NCBI RefSeq assembly: GCF_011074885.1
Contig: NC_054685.1
Coordinates: 620,001-684,000, forward strand
Reading direction: 5' to 3'
DNA: 64,000 bases
From: Brettanomyces bruxellensis
Taxonomy: Eukaryota > Ascomycota > Pichiomycetes > Pichiales > Pichiaceae
The translations under genes were made by a program, and so were the position numbers. Positions 51,066 to 60,654 of the stretch are shown here, one piece after another. Position 1 is the stretch's first letter, and every line of letters begins with the position of its first letter. The notes below the pieces were generated by a model. The model had not been told where the DNA came from, did not search any database, and saw only the letters and a program-made list of their open reading frames with translations.

Positions 51066-51941
51066 CCGAACAAAACTTGGAAAATGAACTTAGAACAGAT
51101 CTAGGAAAAGTCCCGCTTGGGTTCAGATCAAAGATCCAATTTGTCTTCGCCCTACTGTTTGGTACTATTCACTTTGGGCAAATCGAAACTCTTCTAGTTG
51201 CACACTCCGATATCCTCTTTCGTCGATGAAATTTCAACCAACACATACGATCTTTGGATACTTCTTTCCCCTATTTCGGAAGTCGGCGCTTATCTGTGTG
51301 CCTTTTAGCTGTATTCTCTCCTTTGTCAGGCCTAAGTTTATATTCGACCGCTTGCGTTAATCGGCAGGCAAACAGTCGAATTTGGCACTGTTGCATTATT
51401 CGTTTTTTTCCCCACTCGGATAATCCTGGATTTATATAAATGGCATTCCCTGTCTTTGATAAGCGTGTAAGCGGATCAGAATTTTTTTTTTTTTTTTTTT
51501 TCAAAATGTGTCAACTCCAGCAGTTAATTGGGCGTAGCCGAGTTTTGGTGCTAAAACAGGTAACAGTAAGAGTTCCGCACCGCACAATGCGACTCCCGCG
51601 ACCACCCGATAACAACGCGGGGCTTCACTAGAGCCGGAACCCGATTCCGCCGAATCAGGAATGTCCAGCCGAGGCAGTTTACGTTTATATGCGCCAGTAA
51701 TTATTTATGCGCATAATTGGTATTTTTATGCTGGATCTTGACCCGTTCTTTTCCTGCGATGCCCCTTGATCATTTTGATCCCTTTTCTCCCCTTCTTCTA
51801 AGTTAGGCGCATATAAATAAGAACAAGAATCCCTTTCCTTTCTTTTTTAATTATCTGAGGGTTTCCATCTTCACTCTTTTCTACGCCCCTTACCTCCTGT
51901 CCTTTTAATCCTTTCTCTCTTTTCCGGTTCATTCTTTCATC
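51066..51941. other. Divergent promoter region, Zn2Cys6 gene / COQ2
   Basis: A 20-base T run lies at 51482-51501. A TATA-like box (51812-51819) lies on the COQ2 side, followed by C/T-rich sequence. No gene is seen. Confidence 0.5.
51812..51819 (+). promoter_or_regulatory. TATA box upstream of COQ2
   Basis: TATAAATA lies about 125 bases before the COQ2 ATG, with a C/T-rich initiation region between. Motif and position only. Confidence 0.5.
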
Positions 51942-53114
51942 ATGATTCCCACATTGACTTCCAGATTCTTCTGGAAGTCTTTAACCAGACCATCTGTGTG
52001 TAGACAGGCTGACCTAATGTTTATAGTGCGGCATCAAGTTGTGAAAAGTTTTCATCATCCCACTATGTTATACTCTCTTAACAAGAAAAGGGCATTTTCA
52101 ACAACTCCAAAGCAAAGAGGAGATACCGTGTTGCCAAAAGCCAGGCCGGGTCGTTCCAAATTTACCGAAAAGGAGATCGAAACCGCCAAACAAGAGAGAT
52201 TGGATGGCCTTGGTGTCTTGAAGAAGTTTCCAGAAAAATGGATCCCCTACATGGAGTTAATGAGGATCGAAAAACCTGCCGGAACGTGGCTCTTGTTAAG
52301 CCCGTGTATGTGGGCCATTACTATGGCCGGATACATGACATCCGCGCCGTTTCTTTCAACAGCATGGATGCTTGGTGTTTTTTCTGTAGGTGCGTTTGTC
52401 ATGAGAGGTGCAGGGTGTACAATCAATGATATATGGGACAGAGATCTAGACAACAAGGTGGCCAGAACAATCGAAAGACCTATTACTTCTGGCCGCGTTA
52501 ATGTGAAGCAGGCAGTGGCGTTTTTAGGTGCTCAATGCATGGTTGGGTTACTTGTTTTGCTTCAATTGCCGGCAGACTGCTTTTTGTTAGGAGCCTCGTC
52601 TCTTTTTTTTGTGGCAACGTATCCTCTTTTTAAGCGGTTCACGTATTATCCTCAGGCAATGCTTGCAGCATGCTTTAATTGGGGTGCATTGCTTGGATTT
52701 CCGGCAATGGGGGTCTGGAATTGGTCTGTGATGATCCCGCTCTACTTGAGTGGCTTTTTCTGGTGCATGCACTACGACACGGTTTATGGACACCAGGATA
52801 AGAAGTACGATGTGAAGGTTGGAATCAAATCTACAGCCTTAGCTTGGGGAAAGCATTCCAAACCTGTTTTTGTTGGTTTGGCAGTTGCCCAGATGTCATG
52901 CCTCACTCTTGCCGGTTTAATGGCCGGAATGGGGCCTGGCTTCTACACTGGTACGTTTATTGCCGGATTTAGGCTTTTCAACATGATCCGAAAAGTCAAT
53001 TTGGACAATCCTGCTAGCTGCGGCTTTTATTTCCGTGATAACATCAAAACCGGACATGTCATTTGGCTTGGCATCTTGTTGGATTACATTCTGCAGCTGC
53101 TTGGCTTTTTGTAG
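51942..53114 (+). CDS. COQ2: 4-hydroxybenzoate polyprenyltransferase
   Basis: This is a 390-residue integral inner-membrane enzyme (S. cerevisiae Coq2 has 372). It joins the polyprenyl tail to 4-hydroxybenzoate, the second committed step of ubiquinone synthesis. Residues about 1-60 are basic and Ser/Thr-rich, a mitochondrial targeting sequence. Both Asp-rich UbiA-family motifs are intact: NDIWDRDLD at 162-170 and DTVYGHQDKKYD at 279-290. About eight hydrophobic segments follow the start of the domain (YMELMRIEKPAGTW). COQ11, another Coq gene, lies at the end of the window. Confidence 0.96.
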   Translation: MIPTLTSRFFWKSLTRPSVCRQADLMFIVRHQVVKSFHHPTMLYSLNKKRAFSTTPKQRGDTVLPKARPGRSKFTEKEIETAKQERLDGLGVLKKFPEKWIPYMELMRIEKPAGTWLLLSPCMWAITMAGYMTSAPFLSTAWMLGVFSVGAFVMRGAGCTINDIWDRDLDNKVARTIERPITSGRVNVKQAVAFLGAQCMVGLLVLLQLPADCFLLGASSLFFVATYPLFKRFTYYPQAMLAACFNWGALLGFPAMGVWNWSVMIPLYLSGFFWCMHYDTVYGHQDKKYDVKVGIKSTALAWGKHSKPVFVGLAVAQMSCLTLAGLMAGMGPGFYTGTFIAGFRLFNMIRKVNLDNPASCGFYFRDNIKTGHVIWLGILLDYILQLLGFL

Positions 53115-53655
53115 ATGCAGATCAGAAGAAGGTGGTAAGCAACCCCCTAATCATGGAAATGCAATTTCGTTATAGAAAGGCTTAGTTTACTCGTTATAGA
53201 GACGTTCATTAGAGACGGTGATCTAATTATTAGATAGTTCATCAAGAAATCCACTTATTTATCGAAGGCTTTCTTATCCATCAAATGCGTGTTTGTCAAT
53301 TGAATGCTTGCTTATTCACCAGATACTTGCTTATTTATTAAATGCTTACTTATTTATCAAATTCCCCATCAAATGCTGGCCTATTCATCAAATCTTTACT
53401 TCCCTTATTCATATAAATAATGTCTGTTCATAATAGAAACTCCTATTCACTTCTCAAATTCACTTGACGCAACTCTAAAAACATATCTTGTCCCATCACT
53501 ACTCTACATCATTCTCAAAAGCAAGTACTCATGTTTATTATGGCTCGCTAACAGTGTGTATAATTATATAGAACGTCCACCGAATGAAACATCCCAGAAA
53601 AGTTATAACCCTCTCTTATTAATCTCTTTATCCACGACAAACAAAAAGAATTTGC
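53115..53655. other. Convergent spacer with repeats, COQ2 / RPS30
   Basis: This tail-to-tail spacer holds degenerate TTATTTATCAAATGCTTGC-type repeats at about 53225-53405. No gene is seen. Confidence 0.5.
53225..53405. repeat. Degenerate ~25-nt tandem repeat
   Basis: About six imperfect units are built on CTTATTTATCAAATGCTTG, with variable spacers. Confidence 0.7.
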
Positions 53656-54355
<700 letters not shown>

Positions 54356-54838
54356 ATTGTCTTATTGGTTTAGTTTTCAGTTATGGTGTTATAGTTTTCA
54401 CTTTAAACAACAAAAGGTTGTACTCGCACAAACGTCAAGTAAATTTGGCCTGTGCTTTTTTTGAAGGTGAGGGGGAAGTTTTCATTGAAAAAATTTTGAA
54501 TGCGAACCTTGGACAAAAAAAAAATTAATAGGGTCAAATAGCAGCTCTTGCTGGTTAAAGCCACACACCGCGCGGGCTGAGTTAGAATTGTTAGATTCGC
54601 GGCCAGCATAATAGTAGGTCTTTTATAACCCTTCATGTGATCACGTGATTTCTCAAGGGTGGCTTTAACGTTGTAACAAAGGCTGTAATATATTAACTGG
54701 AAAAGGCATAATGCCGAATCTCGCCAGGTCCACCACTTATACATAAACTACTTATTTTGTAAAAGCCCAGAGATCATGCAATGCAATTAAGTCATATTTA
54801 TACAATGATTAATTAGAAAAGATAGACATTAAAAGGGA
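54356..54838. other. RPS30 promoter and 3' flank of the first DUF202 gene
   Basis: This spacer contains the CACGTG site at 54641-54648, an AACCCT string nearby and a TAGGGTC string near 54530. No gene is seen. Confidence 0.5.
54641..54648. promoter_or_regulatory. Palindromic TCACGTGA (Cbf1-type E box) upstream of RPS30
   Basis: TCACGTGA lies about 290 bases before the RPS30 ATG, and AACCCT just before it resembles a Tbf1 site. Cbf1 and Tbf1 sites mark ribosomal-protein promoters in non-Saccharomyces yeasts such as Candida albicans. The role here is inferred. Confidence 0.4.
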
Positions 54839-55381
54839 TCAGAGCCTTAGCACCATGGCAAAAGTTGCAATACTTAAAACTGCTGCAAATAACGAAACTA
54901 CACAAATCCCACCTACACTAGCCGGAAATTTGTTCTGGGTTAGCATGTGTTGAACAGTAAAGTATCGGAATCCGCCAATTGCCAAGGTAACTGCAGCAAG
55001 AGCAATGAAACAAAGACCCATAGCTTTTCCCACACATATTATATTTGGAGAATTGGAACTATCTTCACCAAGTTTAAGCAATTGGGTCAAACCAACACCA
55101 ATTGATGCAAGACTAATGGAGGTCCTCAACCATGCAAGAAATGTTCTTTCTGATGCTAAATGATCTCTTGCAATTGTGCCTTTGTTCTCTAGAAAAAGCG
55201 CTCCATAATTGTAAAATGTATTTGGCTTTTTGATACTTGGCCTTACCGGAGCTAAAACTGTTGATGCTCTTCTTGACATTTCTTTACTTTTAATGTAATT
55301 GTGTTTGTATCGTGGTGCCACTGTAACTGTGAAAAATTGATATCCTTGCCTGAATGCCCTAATAGCAATTATTTGGCGCAA
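54839..55381 (-). CDS. DUF202 membrane protein, copy 1 of 3
   Basis: This is up to 180 residues with three hydrophobic segments. The DUF202 signature is RDHLASERTFLAWLRTSISLA just before and into the first segment. The second (GLCFIALAAVTLAIGGFRYF) and third (ICVVSLFAAVLSIATFAMVL) segments close the domain. The same fold occurs in Vtc1 of the vacuolar polyphosphate polymerase, but no function is established for this type. The start is uncertain. The Met at 55279 (MSRRASTVLAP) would give 146 residues. The longer form adds a basic, possibly mitochondrial-targeting N-terminus. It lies head to tail with two paralogues. Confidence 0.85.
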   Translation of the reverse strand: MRQIIAIRAFRQGYQFFTVTVAPRYKHNYIKSKEMSRRASTVLAPVRPSIKKPNTFYNYGALFLENKGTIARDHLASERTFLAWLRTSISLASIGVGLTQLLKLGEDSSNSPNIICVGKAMGLCFIALAAVTLAIGGFRYFTVQHMLTQNKFPASVGGICVVSLFAAVLSIATFAMVLRL

Positions 55382-55845
55382 GAGTAGTTTGGAATCTATT
55401 AATAGAGTAGCTGTTTATCCCTGAAAGCGGCACAGGTTTGTCGATAATGACCAGATTTATGTGAACAGAAGAAAAAAAGTACGGATCTTAAACCTTGTTG
55501 TTTCGGTTCCGACCTTATCTCTCGTCCGATACAACGGAATGCTTTTTTTTTTATCTAATCACATTTTTTTATTTTTTTCTCTCTGTTATTCGCGATAAAG
55601 TGTGGATTTCTCCATCATCGAGCGCCACTTGCTCGTTTTAGCTAACATTCCAGATAGCCACCACAGTGCCAACTTACGGCTTATATCATGCAAAGATGCA
55701 TGAATTGAACGTATATCGTTGTCGAAAGTACCATAGCAAGCATTATGCTCAGCTGGGATTTCATTATTCTTTTTTTCTGTGATCCTCCTCGGAAAATATC
55801 TCTCTTCCAGATATCTGTATTAGTAAATGTCCAAATGTCTAATGT
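55382..55845. other. Spacer between DUF202 copies 1 and 2
   Basis: T-rich promoter-like sequence with no gene seen. Confidence 0.45.
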
Positions 55846-56364
55846 CTAAAGCTCACTCATTAAAATGAACGTAAGCACTGTTACCACCAATAATGTACAA
55901 AATATAATCGAGGAGAACAATGATCCACTCATAAACACATTTCTTCTATGATCAAGCAACTTGAAATTAATCGTGTATCGTATGGCACCACAAATGATGG
56001 TTATAATACCGGATACGGCAACAACTATGCCCGATGGCTTACAGTACTTATCCACCACCATTTCATCGTGTTTAAGCTTGTCGATAATCTCACCATCGTC
56101 CAAATTTTGAAGATTTCCAAGCTTGGAAATCGATTCCGTTACAGAAAATCGGCCTAATAAAATTATTGTTATTCCCATCGCCATAAAACTTCCACCAGTC
56201 CTTATATATGCCAACAATGTCCTCTCGTTAGAAAGATGATCTCTTGTTTCATTTTCTGGTCCCTTAATCGGCGATATGTGTTCCACAATGTTGACAATTG
56301 TTCTTTCGATCCTTTGGCCAGTTTTGGTTTTTGCTCTTTTTCTGATACTAGTGGATGTGCTCAT
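55846..56364 (-). CDS. DUF202 membrane protein, copy 2 of 3
   Basis: This 172-residue protein has a basic N-terminus (MSTSTSIRKRAKTKTGQR) and the DUF202 signature RDHLSNERTLLAYIRTGGSF, entering the first of three hydrophobic segments. The second follows a polar loop longer than in copy 1 and carries CGAIRYT near its end. The third is FSSIIFCTLLVVTVLTFIL. Outside the signature it differs strongly from the neighbours, so the array is old. Its start lies only 71 bases from the spliced end of copy 3. Function unknown. Confidence 0.85.
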   Translation of the reverse strand: MSTSTSIRKRAKTKTGQRIERTIVNIVEHISPIKGPENETRDHLSNERTLLAYIRTGGSFMAMGITIILLGRFSVTESISKLGNLQNLDDGEIIDKLKHDEMVVDKYCKPSGIVVAVSGIITIICGAIRYTINFKLLDHRRNVFMSGSLFSSIIFCTLLVVTVLTFILMSEL

Positions 56365-56435
56365 TTTGTAATTAAAAAGTTTTCATCAGCTTTGCAATTA
56401 AGTGTAGAAGTTTTCTTGGCATGGCATTTGCATCC

Positions 56436-57047
56436 TTATGTAGAAAGAATGTAGAATCTAATGGAAATGTACAGAACTAGAATACAAATCTAAAGTCAAT
56501 GTGGTGTACGGAAGGTTGTGGTTAGTACTGAGATCTCGTAACTTTTTTTTTTCTTATCTTTTTACCTGTAATTGGAAATACTTACAACAGCACATATAGC
56601 GATAACAACGAATGCCGATACAGTGAAAGGACTGAATTGTTTATCGTTTAGTAGCAAATTAAGATTCAAGATGTATCTGAAGAATCCCACTAGGGTGATA
56701 ACGAGGGAGGCAGTTGTGGCAAAGAATGTAAGAGGTCGAACTATTGTAGAATAAATGTTATTTAAAGCCAGATTAGCTTTCATCCAGGATGATGATTGAT
56801 TTGTATCCCGAATCTGGTCTAAGAGTTTCGTAACCTGGTCTTTGATGATGATCTTTTTGTACACCTGTGTGATTGATATGGCACTGACAAGAAGTGTGAG
56901 TGATGCTCTTGCAAAGGCTAAAAATGACCTTTCATTAGCCAACTGATCTCTCACCGTATTTTTGGCATTTGGCACTTCTTTAAAAAGCCTCAAAAGCTGA
57001 AAACTCTCCTTTATGGTACTTTTTTGTCTTCTTTGCTGAGGTATCAT
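56436..57047 (-). CDS. DUF202 membrane protein, copy 3 of 3 (spliced)
   Basis: The coding parts are 56586-57047 and 56436-56489, giving 171 residues, in line with copies 1 and 2. The signature is RDQLANERSFLAFARASLTL. The second hydrophobic segment ends VGFFRYIL. The third begins in exon 1 (VSAFVVIAICAVV) and is completed by exon 2 (ICILVLYISIRFYIL). Without splicing the protein ends SISNYR at 56562 (161 residues), with a truncated third segment. The complete third segment and perfect splice signals favour splicing. Function unknown. Confidence 0.8.
56490..56585 (-). other. Intron in DUF202 copy 3 (96 nt)
   Basis: The donor is GTAAGT at 56580-56585, TACTAAC lies at 56521-56527, and the first AG after it (CTTTAG) is the acceptor. 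The phase is between codons. An in-frame stop 24 bases into the intron gives an alternative end if it is retained. Confidence 0.8.
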
Positions 57048-57742
57048 GTTTCTAGAAAGCTTTGTGTCTTGCTGAATTTGTGGTTGTCTCGTTCAGCAAA
57101 TGAACACTGTTTAGGATAGGCTGTGAAATGTGAATCATAGACACGGGTAAAAAAAAATTGTGGAAAATAAAAAGTAGATAAATATTGATCGGAAGATAGA
57201 TGAAAGCTGTGGGGTAGATCCGTATAAGAAAACTAGTGTTCTCGTGATTTAAGTGCTGAATAGCCTTCACTAATGTCAGAATGAGTATCAGCAGAAATAA
57301 TAAAACAAATAAGCACGTTTTAGACACAGGATTTCCCATAGGTATTTGGAAAGCTGTCTACAGGAGATATAGTTAATGCAAATATATATTAATTTTCTCT
57401 TTAATGCTGAAAAAGTGTTGCACTAGATCATTGCGCAGCAAAAGAAGAGTATATGTTGTTCTATAGAGCCGAGCAGTAGGTACAATCCGTTAATGAATGC
57501 ACCCGGCAATGTTTGAGTATGATTTTCCATGTCAAGTAATCAGAATGTACTGTTCTTGAAAAAGTAAACTTGCGATGACAAAAAATGGGAGCTTGTAGTG
57601 GGAAAAAATGGAAGCTTGTGATGGAAAATGGAAGCCTGTGAGACGAAAAGGGGCCGAGCCCTATAAAAAATAAGAGCTGATGAAGTTCCAGGAAGGATGA
57701 TAGAGACAAAAAAGAAGAAGAAAAGTATGGCGAAAGCAGCGA
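57048..57742. other. Spacer between DUF202 copy 3 and the Kre1-like gene
   Basis: This spacer holds the copy 3 promoter and the Kre1-like 3' flank, with a short repeat at 57581-57645. A hydrophobic 95-residue frame (57052-57339) lies just before the DUF202 start. It is more likely leader sequence than a gene. Confidence 0.45.
57581..57645. repeat. Degenerate AAATGGAAGCTTGTGATGG repeat
   Basis: Three imperfect copies of AAAATGGAAGCTTGTGATGG lie in the 3' flank of the Kre1-like gene. Confidence 0.7.
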
Positions 57743-58486
57743 TCAGTCGTCAGTTCCAGCCTTAACAGAGATGGTAACGGTCTTGTATGATCTCAAAGCA
57801 CCAACACTTCCCTTGATGGTTCCCAAGCCAATCACACCAGACGATGGAGATGCTATAGTGCTGTAGAATGTCTCAAATTTCTGCGAAAACATGATGGAAG
57901 GTGTGGTAGCCACTCCGTTTACAGTTGTTGTCACCCAAACCCATGTTGGGGAAACTGAGGCCGATGTTGAAGTGCCTGTATCCGTGCTTGTGTCATCAGA
58001 AGTGTCTGTACCGGTTGTTAGAGCAGTTGCCGTATCGGTTGTTGCTGCTGGAGTTACAGTATCTGCGGCAGTTGTAGCCACAGGAGTGGTAGCAGCTGCA
58101 GCAGGGGTTGTAGTGGTGGCTGGTGTGGTAGTTGTAGTGGCTGGTGTAGTAGTTGCTGCTGTAGTAGTTGCTGCTGTAGTAGTTGCTGGTGTAGTTGCTG
58201 CAGTGTTTACAGCAGTTGTATCAGTTGTAGTTGCTGCAGTAGTTCCAGCAGTTGCAGCATTTGTATCTGTAGTAGTTGCTGCATTTGTATTTGTAGTAGT
58301 TGCAGCATTTGTGTTTGTTGTAGTTGCAGCAGTTGTATCTGTAGTAGTTGCTGCAGTATTTACAGTGGTTGCTGCATTTGCAGCTGTATCTGTTGTATCT
58401 CCAACTGCTGCTGTGGTCGTTGTGTCAGCACCATAAACAAAGGCTGTCCACACTAAAGATGCGAATATTAGTCGAGAGAAGTGCAT
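57743..58486 (-). CDS. Kre1-like secreted Thr/Ala-rich cell-wall protein
   Basis: This 247-residue protein has a signal peptide (MHFSRLIFASLVWTAFVYGA), a Thr/Ala/Asn repeat region of about 150 residues (TTTDTNAA, TTPATTT units) and a C-terminal domain. That domain (WVWVTTTVNGVATTPSIMFSQKF, then SGVIGLGTIKGSVG and RSYKTVTI) resembles Kre1, a wall protein needed for beta-1,6-glucan assembly. I start at 58486, where a clean signal peptide begins. An upstream in-frame Met at 58594 adds 36 residues before it. Unlike Kre1, it ends at KAGTDD with no GPI-anchor signal. The repeat region is coded by near-identical GTAGTTGCTG-type units on the plus strand. Confidence 0.7.
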   Translation of the reverse strand: MHFSRLIFASLVWTAFVYGADTTTTAAVGDTTDTAANAATTVNTAATTTDTTAATTTNTNAATTTNTNAATTTDTNAATAGTTAATTTDTTAVNTAATTPATTTAATTTAATTTPATTTTTPATTTTPAAAATTPVATTAADTVTPAATTDTATALTTGTDTSDDTSTDTGTSTSASVSPTWVWVTTTVNGVATTPSIMFSQKFETFYSTIASPSSGVIGLGTIKGSVGALRSYKTVTISVKAGTDD

Positions 58487-60654
58487 GTCGGCTGTGTATG
58501 GACTGTATATGTTGCGGGATGAACACTTTACAAGCTTCAGGCTGTCTGAAAGCAAACGAGAAACGTAAACTACGATAAATCTACAGGCGACCATGTTTCA
58601 TCAACACAACCAAAAAGGCGCACCCGGCTCCTGCTTCATCTATATACTACAACATCATCATAATGCTTACTTCTATTTTTTGCAGCGTTAAAATTTTCAT
58701 TTATTTCTCGATTTTGTATTTTTATTTTTTTAGTACGTTCTGCGCGGGTGAGCCTTTGAACTCTCATTCAGCCCTTTAGGAATAGAAGCGGATCAACAAT
58801 TTGCGAACACAATACTTGTTTGCATGTTTTTTCGGCAAATGCATCCTCATTTGCATTCTGCTCCTTTGTCAATCCATGCTGTTTTGTTTTATGAGACTTG
58901 AGTGTTTTCTTAACTTTTATTCTTCCTGCTTCCATTGTCTGCCTGATACGTTCGTTCTCTGACTGGTAGGTAATTTTCAAATTTCTTCCTTTTAGCGCCC
59001 AGTCCTATTGTTAGGAGTTTTATGCATACATCATAACTGGTTTTACAATTGTTTTGTCCCGGCATCAACCAAATCACGGATCACTTCTTACTTCTCGCTT
59101 TTGTTTGCACCCATTGATGCTTTCTTTAATTTTTCGTCTTCCATGTCATATACTTACTTACAAAAATATTTACACACAAGTAAAATAACTACACATACGA
59201 AATGCTTTTTTTTTTTTGGAAACTATGCTACTATCACACACTCTGTCTTTCTTTTTTCTTTTCTGTTCTGTGTTTCATGTGACAAATCTTTTATCTCTTT
59301 TATCCACCTCTCTTTATCCATATTCTGATAATCTTCTTTTTTTGACTTTGTCTTCATTTTCGTGATGTTATGTTCTCAGTCTCTGCTTCACTCATTATCC
59401 TTTCACTTGCGTACTTTTTTTTTTGTATTTATACTTGAAGTCTAATTTTCTTACTAACCTCTCCTTTGAATTTTTCCTCCTCCTTCCATCCTATTATCTT
59501 CCCTTCTTCTTTTTTGAAAAAATTTTACTGCGTGTATTATTATTTCTTCTCGGGCCAACTTCTCTGGCGCAGTTGTATTGTCAGCCTCTGGATCTCAAAC
59601 AGTAACCAAATATAAACAATTATTTTTTTCGAAAATCTTCCTTTTGTTTGGTCCACCCCGTTCTAAAAACCGCTTACTTCTTTTCTTCTTCCTTTACATG
59701 TACATTTTCCAATTGTTTAATTTTTCATTGTCCATTGCCAAGCCTTTTTTTTCTTCTTTTCTTCATCCCTTCGGTATATCCTCCCCAACCTCTTTCTTAT
59801 TTTCATGTACTTTGATTGTTTTTGTGTTTACTTGAACGCGTTTCTCTTTATCTGCAATTTCTTCCAATCCTGTTATCTATTTTAATACACTCAAAATATC
59901 TGATTAACTGCGCTCGCTATCTTTCTGATTTTCCGCAACTTTTATATTCTACGTCATAACACGAAGCAATGCGAAAATTAATTGTCTTCCCATAATTAAA
60001 AGTTCTTCTTCGCTTTATTTCGCCCGATCTTAATAAACATATACCTGTGGCTTTATTATTTTGCTTGTGTTATGAGCTATACCGCCAGTTATGATTTGTT
60101 TACCTGCGAAACTAAATATGGCATTTCATTTAATTTCGCTTTCGTGTTTTAACTTTTGCTTTTCAATGTCTTGCTTCAAAATGCTTACCCTCTTCCCGTT
60201 ATACAAATGCAGAACCCAATATTCTGGAGCCCCTTTTTTATTACCTTAAGACATTGTTCTACTCACTTCTAAATTCCACTGTTGATTAAAATTACGTCAT
60301 CAAATCTCATTTTCACATTTTCTTTTCTAATTATATCCTCAATCCTGCTGGTATCCTCCGGATTTTTCGGTTCTATCTATATTATAGTACATTACCTAAG
60401 TAAACAATTGTTTTGTGGAATGCAGATATGTTCGTCTACACTTATGTCTGCCGTTGATGCGACATTATTTTTTCATCCACTGATATTATCAAAAAAGCGT
60501 TGCCAAGCTTTTTTAACATCTAGCCTGTCACTCGTAAACGCATACTGCAAAACTTTGTTGATCCCACTCATAATAAAACCACATGAAATAAACTATTAAA
60601 TTTAATACAAATAAGAACACGGCAAATGTCTACGGCAAAAGAAAGTTGCCCCGC
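58487..60654. other. 2.2-kb pyrimidine-rich spacer
   Basis: This long spacer between two minus-strand genes is very T/C-rich on the plus strand from about 59050 to 60250. The many Phe/Leu/Ser-rich frames follow from that composition and are not accepted as genes. It contains the promoter of the Kre1-like gene and the terminator of the CDF gene. Confidence 0.5.

Noticed and set aside
57052..57339. Hydrophobic 95-residue frame just upstream of DUF202 copy 3
   Set aside because: No family features. It is a T-rich stretch in the promoter/leader region, in a different frame from the DUF202 gene, and has no splice path into it.
57891..58436. 181-residue Val/Ala-rich frame on the plus strand
   Set aside because: Antisense shadow of the Thr/Ala repeats of the Kre1-like gene.
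59008..60599. Several Phe/Leu/Ser-rich open frames in the 58.5-60.6 kb spacer
   Set aside because: They follow directly from the T/C-rich plus strand, lack family similarity and often lack a proper ATG.
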